A stretch of 64,000 nt of DNA, from assembly GCF_019492185.1 (NCBI RefSeq), contig NZ_JAICCF010000004.1, positions 744,001-808,000 on the forward strand. Reading direction: 5' to 3'. The notes beneath the pieces are model-generated. The model saw only the letters and a list, made by a program, of their open reading frames with translations. It did not search any database and was not told the origin of the DNA. A program made the translations under genes and the position numbers. The first letter of the stretch is position 1. Each line of letters opens with the position of its first letter. Below, in pieces: positions 27,201-34,956 of this stretch. This DNA comes from Chitinophaga rhizophila (GTDB taxonomy: Bacteria > Bacteroidota > Bacteroidia > Chitinophagales > Chitinophagaceae).

Positions 27201-27788
27201 CTGCTTCGAGACAATGACCTGTATCTCTTCTTCTGGCTCATCAATAACCGGGAGGTCATGGAGGTTATCCATGGCAATGGCAATATTAGTAGCCGGATGC
27301 AAGTGAGGAGACGCCAGACTATCTAATACATTTTTAAGGGGATAGTCCTGGTTATCGTACGCTTCTATCACAGTTTTACCGCATACCATCAGCAGCTCTC
27401 TGAAAGTAGTGGACAAGGAGATGTCATCAAAAAGAAGAAGGCTCCTGTTGAAGGTATCCTCGGTTGCCTTCAGTTTATTGACAGGAGAAGAAACTGTTAT
27501 ATGCGACTGCCTGAGAAATTTAGACAATAGCACTTTCCAGCTTGCTACCATCACGATGTAACAGGTAAGGTCTGCATTGTTGGATATCTTGAGTATTCTT
27601 TCCTGGAGTGTTGATGCAATTTCCCAGTCCAGAACATGCCTGGACGCTGGAGGCAACACACTGGTGCCATGGGCCGAAAGGCGTACAGGTTGCTCAATGG
27701 CTGCCAATTTCTTTAACCAGTATTCTTTCTGATTCAGAAATTTATTAGAAAATAACAGCAGTTCTTTATCAAAAGTATTTGTAATCAT
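21228..27788 (-). CDS. NRPS: half-C, A, T, C, A with acetyltransferase-like insertion, T
   Basis: A 2186-residue synthetase. Residues 1-260 are only the C-terminal lobe of a condensation domain. A1 spans about 265-765 (LAYIIYTSGSTGKPKG, NAYGPTEASDD, NGKIDRKAL); its pocket reads D-I-W-E-L-T-A-D-D, a diaminobutyrate-type code. T1 carries the phosphopantetheine serine at 811. The full C domain (870-1310) has an altered active motif, NHIIWDQ for HHxxxDG, keeping the second histidine and the aspartate. A2 starts near 1315 (YIIFTSGSTGVPK, NHYGPTEITID); its pocket D-A-L-Q-I-G-H-I-D I cannot assign. Between motifs A8 (1733-1752) and A9 (2058-2072) lies a GNAT-like insertion. T2 has its serine at 2142. 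There is no thioesterase or reductase, so release must be by another protein. It starts 7 bp after the radical SAM gene. Confidence 0.93.
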   Translation of the reverse strand: MITNTFDKELLLFSNKFLNQKEYWLKKLAAIEQPVRLSAHGTSVLPPASRHVLDWEIASTLQERILKISNNADLTCYIVMVASWKVLLSKFLRQSHITVSSPVNKLKATEDTFNRSLLLFDDISLSTTFRELLMVCGKTVIEAYDNQDYPLKNVLDSLASPHLHPATNIAIAMDNLHDLPVIDEPEEEIQVIVSKQENRLLLRISYSTESYPEAMCSQLLRCWENVTSQLLADVNVPFNTVKLLSAEDQQQLIQQFEGRNTIFPVEKLIPHYLEQHAANTPGSRAVVCDGVSLSYAALNEHVNRIAVFLKQQLGASTAPVGLMLPRSIEMMQVILALWKCGVPYIPLDTAYPRARVADILTDAGSKLLMTRSAFITGSAGLFDGTVIHMDDAAAIIAGLSPENPPVTASAGDLAYIIYTSGSTGKPKGVMVEHAGMMNHMFAKINDLGLTPQSIVAQNASHTFDISVWQFFVSLITGGSTVIYTTDTNLDINEFVDQVVKDRITILEVVPSYLSLICDTQEQRQVSFPDLSFLLTTGEAFPHKLASRWFAANPGIPVVNAYGPTEASDDITHSLLTAPPEDQIIPIGRTVQNMHIYVVDEHMHICPVGVKGEILVSGVGVGRGYINNPEKTAEVFLQDPFTTTPRRMYRTGDLGSYRSDGQLDFWGRKDFQLKISGYRIEPGEIESALLKIPVVKEAVVIDHTTSQGHKYLSAYITVSDTDGVNTDQMKDELSAWLPAYMVPANIHVLSRLPLTANGKIDRKALSEMDFQSESTEQPRTPEEHVLLGIWKEVLSVDRLGVTDNFFRLGGHSVAAIQLMSRIKKHFRADLVLLDIFENPTIRGLGSVISEKEGSLLRTDETADIPVKQPKQHYEISPVQYPEWFMLRLNPDSTFYNVGMVLEMNGIVNVPHLLQSLNILINRHEVFRAAFHEILGTPHVSLVDDLDIAMDDFLVDISGSQNWKLPLEKILSEIYRKPLNLSKAPVATFRLIKVEQERHIFVFEINHIIWDQLSTFIFFRELQQLYNQLSKGLHPELTPLSVNYYDWSEWMHTRLNDGSLDHHKTYWLQQFETLPLPLELPLDFPRSVRQTFNGRTIFQLIDEDTRRDLTRFQEANNVTLQILLLSVLKLLLFRITGQNDIVVGTPIFNRDHPSLEPIVGLFASAIPIRSQVDDSATFQQLLDQVRKVSLEAYDHHSYPFNKVLELLKHTGDFSKSRFISVFFGVQNDETSFEKLAYQFDGMEVKMYEADNVQLFEEDTSVFDFTMQVDHTVDYMKLSIRYNTDLFREETAANFLRWYLTLLKQAIKTPADYLRTYLLEEKPLSATGTRIPLPADSLADLITDNLIRQGAGTAIVHNEQIYSFEEIRVFSEKVTAYLQNKGVVKGSKVGVLLAPSFEMIGVILGILKAGATWIPLTKEYPAGRMDTIMQMVDMADIFYDASILSPDVFALLTGKYTDIATKRLALNTIVPAVKPVAWQLDDVVYIIFTSGSTGVPKAIEVRHQGLLNIMLSTMQQYPLTTTDSVLFHTPVVFDAVMLEIFLPLLSGARIIISDSTNKDIAALGGCINKHQVTFIQFVPLLLSEFVTAAATGVFDYPVSLRYVICGGAIMTAALRDKFFSVFKCGLYNHYGPTEITIDAASYDCAQSTTADIMPVGKPVANTAIYVVDRHMNSCAPNVAGEVVISSFGLAKGYFGNVAQTDNAFIPNPFNDGFGDRLYRTGDRGVLLSDGNLVIQGRLDNQVKLNGNRIELDEVETALSKIPGVRNAAAVVTASGNAGETLTTAVELDDACTLLAERQNNALRLFTIAQRPELKRYADALHTGAWPEYFKGATVIKNYWHRLYQLFPELQLVITDNQGAIAAVGNAVPVRWNGTVADLPGGWDDALERGVLGAEAGDTPDTLVILAGVAAASFSWVGGVSRHIIDGFKRIASREGFRHLLVALRPIDKVDRQEIPIDAYAALRDAQDRSEDKWIRLHESIGGKIIGTSEKSQHVEGSLVQWEGWTGVVFENDGSYLIKDALQPVHVDLTCDRATYYDPCVWIDHSASLTSPAVSNLTPLRLRRRLQQLLPSYMIPARIVVVDKIPVLESGKNNKTELLSILPVGNTEMDTDLTAGQKNVLRVFQQVLESENVSPGVSFFEAGGHSIRAIRLIGLLKEEFGIALTLEDIFLNPSVIELEQCISSKKALAK
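21654..22421 (-). other. GNAT-like domain inserted in an NRPS adenylation domain
   Basis: Residues about 1790-2045 of the NRPS do not belong to an adenylation domain. They resemble a stand-alone family of GNAT-type acetyltransferase-like proteins: RPELKRYADALHTGAWP and PVRWNGTVADLPGGW early, WVGGVSRHIIDGFKRIA as the helix after the acetyl-CoA strand, FRHLLVALRP, IPIDAYAALRD, WIRLHESIGGKII, VQWEGWTGVVFENDGSY, and a final YYDPCVWIDH. The insertion lies between motifs A8 and A9, the place where methyltransferase domains interrupt other A domains. Both flanking A-domain parts remain in frame with recognisable motifs. Confidence 0.75.
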
Positions 27789-27794
27789 GGAGCA

Positions 27795-29477
27795 TCAGAA
27801 TTTAAACATATCATTTAACTGGGCATCAGCAGTAGCTTCCTGTAAAGGCATCATCTCAGTGGTTTCTGTTTCACCTGCCCATGCCTCTTTCATCTTTTTC
27901 AGTACGCTGACGTCTGCTTCTTCTTTGTGTGGGTGAAGAAGTTTGTCACGTACGCCTTCATTAAATGCAGCAATGAACTGTTTCAGCTGGGGCAATGTTT
28001 TACCTCTATGTAACAGGTGGAGTAGATTATCGAAGTCAAAATTGTATTGGGGTAGCCAGAGTGAGTTCTTAATGGAAAGAAAATTCTGATCTACAATGTC
28101 ACAGGCAGTCTTTGCATCCATAGTTTCATGACTCCATTCAAAGCTTTCACCTTTAATCTTGTATTTATCTTTCTGTTTCCAGATGGGAGTAATAGGCTCA
28201 AAATACCACTGTTGCGTTCGATAGAAGTCCATTTCTGTCTCTTCTATGAAATCTACCGTTTCGCGCACTGTCTCTTCTGTTTCACCTGGAAACCCGATAA
28301 TGAACGAACCAAAAGTAGCGATCTCGTATTTCTTCAACAGTTCGATACCTCTGCGGTAGTGTTCTGCGGTAGCAGCTTTGTCCATGTTCTTCAGGATACG
28401 GTTACTTCCTGATTCAATACCGAGAAAAACGCCTTCGCAGCCACTCTCCTTCATGAGCTTCATGGTTTCATCATCTGCAAACTGACACCGGTAATAGGAG
28501 TGCCATTTGAAGTCGAAACCGTGGCGGATCTTCTCACGCAGCAGCGTTTTAAAACGTTCTTTAGGTATATTGAAAGTGTCATCCACGAAATGAACACTTT
28601 TGAGGGTGGGAATTTTAGAGAGGAGCTTCAGTTCTTCAATAATAGGAGCAACATCTGTAGTCTGGTAGTCGCCGGCATGCGCTGGGAACCCGCAGAATGA
28701 ACATTTGTACGGACATGAAATGGCGGTTCTTACTGCAACATGTTCATGTACTCTGTGAGCAAAAAGGTCCCAGTTGACGGTATTGTCAACAAGCTTGTTA
28801 TCTTCCTTCAATTCAGGAGTGGGAAGGTATTCAGTGCCGCTCTTATAATAAGTATTATACAAATTTGCTGGCGAGCCATTCTCCCGCAGCGTGTTCAGGA
28901 TATTCACGAGCGTCAGTTCCCCTTGAGAACTGTTCACGTAAAAGTCAGCACCAATACTTCTGAAGAGATAATTCACAAAAGTGCTGTCCTGCGTCCTGAT
29001 CTGGGTTGAAATAAACGGACCACCAACAATCACTTTTACCTTATTACTGTATTTTCTGACAAATTCCATTATCTCCAGGATCGGGAAGACAGAGACGTAC
29101 AGTGTCGTGATGATAGCCACGGTACGTATACGTCCGGCCTTAAGCAGATCTCCGAAATATTCCTTTTCATCCTGGAATGAATTGACATAATCAAACGTGA
29201 AGCCTCGCCGGTGTAGATAGGTGCCGAGATAGCCTATCGCATTACTGTGGGTTTCCAGCATATTGAATGGCCGGAAAGTTGTATGTCCGGGGGTAGACGC
29301 TCCTACGATATTAATAACATCAGAGATGGGCAATATCTTTTTGTTGATAGTAAGAATGCTTTTACTTAGATCACGGTAAGCACCGGAATCTGTCCCCATC
29401 TTGCGGAGATTACTTTCATAACCGGAAAAAGGCATTTCGTTATGACCTACAAGAAAACAGTCAATCATGTTATTCAT
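27795..29477 (-). CDS. B12-binding-type radical SAM enzyme (PhpK-like methyltransferase candidate)
   Basis: A 560-residue radical SAM protein. The iron-sulfur cluster motif is CPYKCSFC at residues 255-262, preceded by about 200 residues laid out like a cobalamin-binding Rossmann domain (TVAIITTLYVSVFPILEIME, KVIVGGPFIST, GADFYVNSSQGE). The DxHxxG cobalamin motif is not evident. The start (DCFLVGHNEMPFSGY, RKMGTDSGAYRDL) resembles the PhpK-type group found in many biosynthetic clusters. Such class B enzymes methylate unactivated carbon or phosphinate centres. Its start codon overlaps the stop of the KS-KR-T-C gene as ATGA and it ends 6 bp before the next NRPS, so it is tightly built into the assembly line. 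Substrate unknown. Confidence 0.8.
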   Translation of the reverse strand: MNNMIDCFLVGHNEMPFSGYESNLRKMGTDSGAYRDLSKSILTINKKILPISDVINIVGASTPGHTTFRPFNMLETHSNAIGYLGTYLHRRGFTFDYVNSFQDEKEYFGDLLKAGRIRTVAIITTLYVSVFPILEIMEFVRKYSNKVKVIVGGPFISTQIRTQDSTFVNYLFRSIGADFYVNSSQGELTLVNILNTLRENGSPANLYNTYYKSGTEYLPTPELKEDNKLVDNTVNWDLFAHRVHEHVAVRTAISCPYKCSFCGFPAHAGDYQTTDVAPIIEELKLLSKIPTLKSVHFVDDTFNIPKERFKTLLREKIRHGFDFKWHSYYRCQFADDETMKLMKESGCEGVFLGIESGSNRILKNMDKAATAEHYRRGIELLKKYEIATFGSFIIGFPGETEETVRETVDFIEETEMDFYRTQQWYFEPITPIWKQKDKYKIKGESFEWSHETMDAKTACDIVDQNFLSIKNSLWLPQYNFDFDNLLHLLHRGKTLPQLKQFIAAFNEGVRDKLLHPHKEEADVSVLKKMKEAWAGETETTEMMPLQEATADAQLNDMFKF

Positions 29478-32400
29478 ATGTCAGAAAAGTTAAATTGGAG
29501 TCCTGATACTAAGGGGCTGCCGTTATCGACAGTATTGGTGGTTGTTTCTGAGTCTAGCAGTTCTGCCGGTCCATTATTGAGTCGTACCATGGACATATCA
29601 TCAATCAATGTTACACTACCTGAACACAATTGGGTAAGCAGATGCTGATAAAACATGGAAAAACGCACAATAGTCTGCTCGAAAAACAATGCATTGTTAT
29701 ATTGAAAATCAAAACAGAGGTTACCATTTATTTCTTCGACCGTAAGGATAAGGTCGAAAACCACAGAGCGGTGTTGACGCTTATATGGACTGATCGCAAA
29801 TTCTGTAGGCGCGGCTACTTCATCGTCGAAGTTGTACATTTCAAATAGCACATCAAACAGTGGATTTCTTCCATCACGCTGGACACCTAATTCTGCGACC
29901 AGTTTATCGAACTGATATTCCTGGTTCTCAAGTGCGCCTGCCATGGATGAAGTCACTTCCCGGATAAAATCATCTATCTTTTTGTGACGTGAAGGAGCAG
30001 TACGAATTGCAAGTGTATTTACAAACATGCCAATGGACTCCTCAAGCTCCTCATGCACTCTACCGGAAGTTACAGTTCCTACTACTATATCATCCTGTCC
30101 ACTGAGTTTTGACATCAATATGGCGTAAACACTAAATAGCACATTGAATATAGTTGTTCCATGAGCTGCCGAAAAGGCTCTTAACTGCGCTGTAAGCGTT
30201 ACGCCGGCTTCATAGCAATAGCTATCGCCAGAGAAGGTCTGCACGTTACCACGTGGGTTATCCAGCGGTAGCTGAAGGGGTGTAACCGGCAGATTGAACT
30301 GTCCGAGCCAATAATCTCTTTGCTTGCGGACTGCCTCGCCTTCAAAACGGGCGTTCTGCCAGACTGAAAAATCCTTATACTGTACCCGGATAGGAGGCAA
30401 TGTATGAGTTGCGCCTTTTGCCGTAGCGGTGTACAGCTGGAGTAGTTCCTGTATAAAAAGGCCCATAGACCAGCCATCGGTCACAATGTGGTGAAGGACG
30501 TAGCATATGACAAATTCCTCTTGGTCCAGCTGTACAGCACCTGCCCTTATGAGGCATCCCGAAGTAAGGTCAAAAGGTGTCTCTGCCATTCTGGTGATCC
30601 ACTCGTCCAATTTCACTGTCTTATGCTCCAGATTACGCCAATCTTGAAACTCAAGTTTAAAGCTGACGTCACGGCTAGGAAGGATCTTTTGAACAGGGAT
30701 ATCGTCATTGACTATAAATGCTGTGCGCAAGGACTCATGCCTATCTATAATCTGCAGGAATGCTGACTGAAGTACATGTACATCCAATGTTCCTTTTAAC
30801 AGGAAGGTGCCGGGCATGTTGTAGGCAATAGCATTCTGTTCCAGCTGACATACTATCCAGAGCCGCTGCTGTGCGGCAGACATTGCATAGTACTCCTGTA
30901 GTGGTGCTGGTGGGATGGTAAGAGTAGCGCTTACTGCTCCGTTACCGCTTCTTTCATCAAGGAAGCCTGCAAATTCAAGAATAGTCGGATGTCTCATGAG
31001 ATCCTTAAATTCAAGCTCCACTCCTGTCATCTTTTCAAGCCGGTTTAGCATACGTAATCCTAATAGAGAGTGACCGCCTGCGCTGAGGAAGTTAATATCG
31101 AGATCTACATGCTCAAGCTTCAGGATACTCTTCCATACGGCGGCTACCGCATTCTGCATAGGTGTCCACTGTGCATTGATAACCGGCAAATTGATCTCTG
31201 CAACAGGTTCTTCTGATGTATCTTCCTGCACCGTCTGTGGCCCCTCCAGTTGTTCTTCAATAATAAAGTAAGGATTGCGGCCTATTGTGGCAGGGCTTAC
31301 ATTAGACACTATATAATTCGCCTTATCGCCCATCAATGCCAGTTCCATCAGCGAGAGTCCGTCTGCAGTCAGAATTGACTGCGCAAGTTCAGCCGCAGAT
31401 GGCTTGTTATGCGTATAGAAGCGATTCCACATACCTGTCTCTCTCCAGGACGGCCAGTTCACAGATACAACGCGTAGCGAATTGCTATTCAGTTTGTGCG
31501 CTAATGCATCCATATACAGGTTGGCAGCTCCGTAGTTTGACATGCGGGCCGCTGGCAGCAGGGCGTTGTCTGAAGAAAACAGGAATAAGAATTGCAGCTT
31601 TGTACCCGCCGCCGTTAATATATGATTAGTACCCTGTACTTTAGGGTATAACGTCTCTTTGAATGTATCCGCATTATGATGCCTTATGCGCATAGTGCCG
31701 GGCAGTCCGGCGGCATGAAAGATGCCTGAAAATGCCTTACCGAAAAACTGTCTGGCAGTATCAGCTGCAGCAGCTGTCGCTCCTTCGGAAGCAAGATCTG
31801 CGGCCTGGTACAGGATGCGCGAACCGCTTTTCTCCAGCTCTAACCATTTACTGATTACTTCATGATGAGGGGCGGATTTGTCAGCGGCGACCATCTGCCA
31901 GTGGATTCTGTCAGGCAGCTCTTTACGACCAGTAATAAGTATATTAACCGGGCACCTCATCGCTAACCAGCATACCAGTTCAAGGCCAACACCGCTACTT
32001 CCGCCAGTAACCCAATACAACTCATCTCTTTGTATGAGCACAGGTGCCTGTGGCTGTTGCGGAGAGACACGAGGCGCTTGTTGAATCAATGGCGTGAATC
32101 TTTGTCCGTTGCGCCAACCTGCCATCTGATAATTGTCATCAACAAACATCTCCTCCAGCAGGTCAATAGCAACACTGTGAAGATTAGACAGCTCTTCGCT
32201 GTGCAGATCGATACATCTTACTCTGCACAAGGGATACTCCTGCGGTAAGTATATGGTGAAACCGTGTATTGCGGCATACTCAGGAACAATACGTTCTTTA
32301 TCTTCCGGCAGAATGCACCTGCCATTCACCGTCACAGTAATAAACTGTATACTGGTTTTATGAAGGATGTCTGAGAATGCCCGGGCAAAATGAAAATGTG

Positions 32401-34912
32401 CATATAGCCCTGATGCAAGCAATATTTCTGTATCCGGCTGTCCGGCGATTGCGCAGGCTCCCAGATGATATACTGTACTGAGGCTGATATCCCGTAATGC
32501 AACCTCAGACATAAGCCTGTCATAATCTTCGGGCTCGTTAAACCGGATAGTTATATGCTGTTCACTTTCTATGGAAAAGCGGTCCCCATTATCAATGAGC
32601 AGGTAATTTCTTCCTTCTGCTTTTAATGCGGCAACTAGTGCATTCCCAATCCCAGTCGTATCATTAAAAACAAGCACACAGCCTGCTGTTGGCTGCGGGA
32701 ATATGCTTCTTGTCTCTGCGGGTCGCCAGCTCAGTTCATACAAGTGTTGCTGCAGATTGCGGGTATTCTTGTTCTCCAGCCAGCAGCGAACCGGCTCAAA
32801 GCTATATCCGGGCAAGGGAATCTTTCTTGCTCCAGAGGTGTAAAAAGCCGACCAGTCAGGCGTAAGCCCAGCAAGGTAGCAATGACGCACTACTGCCAGG
32901 AACGAGGTAATAGTTGAGGAACTATCAAGGGTTAATATCCGTGAGTGACCTTCTGCTGGGGAAACCGTCCGTAATGTTCTTGAAATACGGCCTTCAGGAC
33001 CTAACTCAATAACAAATGTATCGTCAGTAAATTTTGTGGATGCAAACTTCCTAAGTGATGCTGCCAGATCTGTACTGTCCGGTACATAGCGGTTCAGTCT
33101 TTCCAAAGCAACCTCCAGGCTAATCTTACCGGATATGCAATCTGTAGTGATCTTACCTGTTCCGAATCCCATAATCTTGCGGGAGGCTATGCCCGCCCTT
33201 TCCAATAGTTTGTACAGGCAGTACTGAAATACAAAACTGTTGACTGTAGGATGCTGAACACTATATCCAGTAATCGAGCGGCACGTATGTAGTGCTTCCT
33301 GAAATGCCGGGAAAGCGGTAGCATATAACGCTATGACATCGGTATCTATCTGATAGTCATCCGAGAATACATACCAGTATACTACTTCTCCGTCAAACGT
33401 ATAGGATGACTGCTCCTGCATGATTTCCAGCTGCATCAGGAGGTCATCTGCACTATCCGTAAGAATAGCCGTTCTATGAGCATAATGTTTTCTACCATGC
33501 CCGAGCGTATAGGCTATGTCACTTAAATTAGGCGCGTCTGTGACAAGCAGCTGTTGTAATAATAACTGCAGGTTTCTATTAAGTCCTTTTGCAGTCATTG
33601 ACGATATCGGTAATAACACTGGCATTGGTGGCAATGTGGAGGTATCAGCAGCTATGAACTGCTCCAGTACCATGTGGCAGTTTGTACCTATGAAGCCAAA
33701 TGAACTAACGCCAGCTCTCCTGGGTGTGCCAGTAGGTGTGTCCCAATACCGGAGTTTTGTATTCACATATATCGGAGCAGCAGGAAAATTAATATATTGA
33801 TTAGGAGCGTTAAAGTGCAGTGACGGGAATAACTGTCCGGAGTAAACAGATAACACTGCTTTTATCAATCCAACTATTCCTGCGGCGGCATCTGTATGTC
33901 CGACGTTGGTCTTTACTGAAGATATTGCACAGATATTGTTCTTCCGGGTATGGACGGCAAACGCTTTGGTAATAGCCTCTACTTCTATCGGGTCTCCCAG
34001 TGCAGTACCTGTACCATGCGCTTCGATATATCCGATAGTTTCGGGGTCTATGCCTGCTTTCTCCCATGCTGACAAAATCAGTTCCGTCTGTGCGAGACTA
34101 CTGGGAGCAGTCAATGATGTAGACCGTTGCGCATCCTGATTAGCCGCGGCACTCTTAATCACAGCGTATATATGATCTTTGTCAGCAATAGCCTTATCCA
34201 GAGGTTTCAGTAATATTGCCGCTACCGCTTCACCATTACCTATACCATCTACTCCTGCAGCGAACGCCTTACACTTTCCGTCGGCAGAAAGCAGTCCCAC
34301 GTCTTCCTGTTTATCATCTTCCTGATTAGGGAACAGAATAATATTGGCTCCACCTACCAGCGACATTTCAGACTCTCCGGCCAGGAGGTCATTACATGCC
34401 ATGTAAACGGCCAGTAGTGAAGAAGCACAGGCTCCGTCTACCATGAGCGCGTTACCCGTAAAGTTGAAGAACCGGGAGACCCTTCCTGCGGTTGCTGCAT
34501 TGAAACAACCGGTCAGTAATGTGGGATCAAACGCAGTCGCAAGTTTATAGTACTGCTGATTCGTATCCCCCATATACACGGATACCCGTTTCCCGTTCAG
34601 CTGGTCCGGATTAAACCCGGCGTTACTGATTGTCTCATAAGCGACCTCCATCATTAGACGTTGATGCGGGTCCATATACATTGCTTCATGCATTGAAATA
34701 CCAAAGAACTGATGATCGAACCTGTCGATATTTTCCATGTAGCCGGTTACCTGATACTTAGTGGCTCCCGATAGCGAACTCTCTGCTATCCGCACAGGTG
34801 AAAGCGCACGTACCAGATCGCTTCCGGCACACAGATGGTGATAAAACTCAGACAGGTTGATGGCATCCGGAAACCTTCCGCCCATTCCTATTATTGCAAT
34901 ATCTCTATTCAT
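29474..34912 (-). CDS. Hybrid PKS-NRPS: KS, degenerate AT, KR, T, C
   Basis: A 1812-residue protein. The ketosynthase (1-420) keeps its triad: Cys162 in DGACASS, His299 in EAHGTGT and His339 in NVGHTDAAAG. Residues 425-705 align in order with a KS-AT linker and an acyltransferase, but the GHSxGE nucleophile motif reads GFGTGK and most of the large AT subdomain is missing. The ketoreductase (725-1200) has TGGSSGVG, Ser1114 and Tyr1127 (SNYGAAN) and should be active. A carrier domain has its serine at 1282 (AGGHSL). The condensation domain (1340-1780) has an intact HHIVTDG. It adds one malonyl-type unit, reduces it to a hydroxyl, and passes the chain to the next NRPS. The acyltransferase gene lies 44 bp upstream. 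Confidence 0.92.
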   Translation of the reverse strand: MNRDIAIIGMGGRFPDAINLSEFYHHLCAGSDLVRALSPVRIAESSLSGATKYQVTGYMENIDRFDHQFFGISMHEAMYMDPHQRLMMEVAYETISNAGFNPDQLNGKRVSVYMGDTNQQYYKLATAFDPTLLTGCFNAATAGRVSRFFNFTGNALMVDGACASSLLAVYMACNDLLAGESEMSLVGGANIILFPNQEDDKQEDVGLLSADGKCKAFAAGVDGIGNGEAVAAILLKPLDKAIADKDHIYAVIKSAAANQDAQRSTSLTAPSSLAQTELILSAWEKAGIDPETIGYIEAHGTGTALGDPIEVEAITKAFAVHTRKNNICAISSVKTNVGHTDAAAGIVGLIKAVLSVYSGQLFPSLHFNAPNQYINFPAAPIYVNTKLRYWDTPTGTPRRAGVSSFGFIGTNCHMVLEQFIAADTSTLPPMPVLLPISSMTAKGLNRNLQLLLQQLLVTDAPNLSDIAYTLGHGRKHYAHRTAILTDSADDLLMQLEIMQEQSSYTFDGEVVYWYVFSDDYQIDTDVIALYATAFPAFQEALHTCRSITGYSVQHPTVNSFVFQYCLYKLLERAGIASRKIMGFGTGKITTDCISGKISLEVALERLNRYVPDSTDLAASLRKFASTKFTDDTFVIELGPEGRISRTLRTVSPAEGHSRILTLDSSSTITSFLAVVRHCYLAGLTPDWSAFYTSGARKIPLPGYSFEPVRCWLENKNTRNLQQHLYELSWRPAETRSIFPQPTAGCVLVFNDTTGIGNALVAALKAEGRNYLLIDNGDRFSIESEQHITIRFNEPEDYDRLMSEVALRDISLSTVYHLGACAIAGQPDTEILLASGLYAHFHFARAFSDILHKTSIQFITVTVNGRCILPEDKERIVPEYAAIHGFTIYLPQEYPLCRVRCIDLHSEELSNLHSVAIDLLEEMFVDDNYQMAGWRNGQRFTPLIQQAPRVSPQQPQAPVLIQRDELYWVTGGSSGVGLELVCWLAMRCPVNILITGRKELPDRIHWQMVAADKSAPHHEVISKWLELEKSGSRILYQAADLASEGATAAAADTARQFFGKAFSGIFHAAGLPGTMRIRHHNADTFKETLYPKVQGTNHILTAAGTKLQFLFLFSSDNALLPAARMSNYGAANLYMDALAHKLNSNSLRVVSVNWPSWRETGMWNRFYTHNKPSAAELAQSILTADGLSLMELALMGDKANYIVSNVSPATIGRNPYFIIEEQLEGPQTVQEDTSEEPVAEINLPVINAQWTPMQNAVAAVWKSILKLEHVDLDINFLSAGGHSLLGLRMLNRLEKMTGVELEFKDLMRHPTILEFAGFLDERSGNGAVSATLTIPPAPLQEYYAMSAAQQRLWIVCQLEQNAIAYNMPGTFLLKGTLDVHVLQSAFLQIIDRHESLRTAFIVNDDIPVQKILPSRDVSFKLEFQDWRNLEHKTVKLDEWITRMAETPFDLTSGCLIRAGAVQLDQEEFVICYVLHHIVTDGWSMGLFIQELLQLYTATAKGATHTLPPIRVQYKDFSVWQNARFEGEAVRKQRDYWLGQFNLPVTPLQLPLDNPRGNVQTFSGDSYCYEAGVTLTAQLRAFSAAHGTTIFNVLFSVYAILMSKLSGQDDIVVGTVTSGRVHEELEESIGMFVNTLAIRTAPSRHKKIDDFIREVTSSMAGALENQEYQFDKLVAELGVQRDGRNPLFDVLFEMYNFDDEVAAPTEFAISPYKRQHRSVVFDLILTVEEINGNLCFDFQYNNALFFEQTIVRFSMFYQHLLTQLCSGSVTLIDDMSMVRLNNGPAELLDSETTTNTVDNGSPLVSGLQFNFSDI
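32798..33640 (-). other. Vestigial acyltransferase domain in the PKS-NRPS protein
   Basis: Residues about 425-705 begin with a normal KS-AT linker (ISSMTAKGLNRNLQLLL, YTLGHGRKHYAHRTAIL), continue with remnants of AT strands (VVYWYVFSDD, FVFQYCLYKLLERAGI), then MGFGTGKITTDCISGKISLE in place of the GHSxGE nucleophile elbow, and end with FVIELGPEGRISRTLR and the post-AT linker IPLPGYSFEPVRCWLE. The catalytic serine is replaced and about half of an AT is missing. Confidence 0.8.
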
Positions 34913-34956
34913 GATTTCATGTAAGAATTTATAAAGTAGAGGCCTCTTTAACCAGA

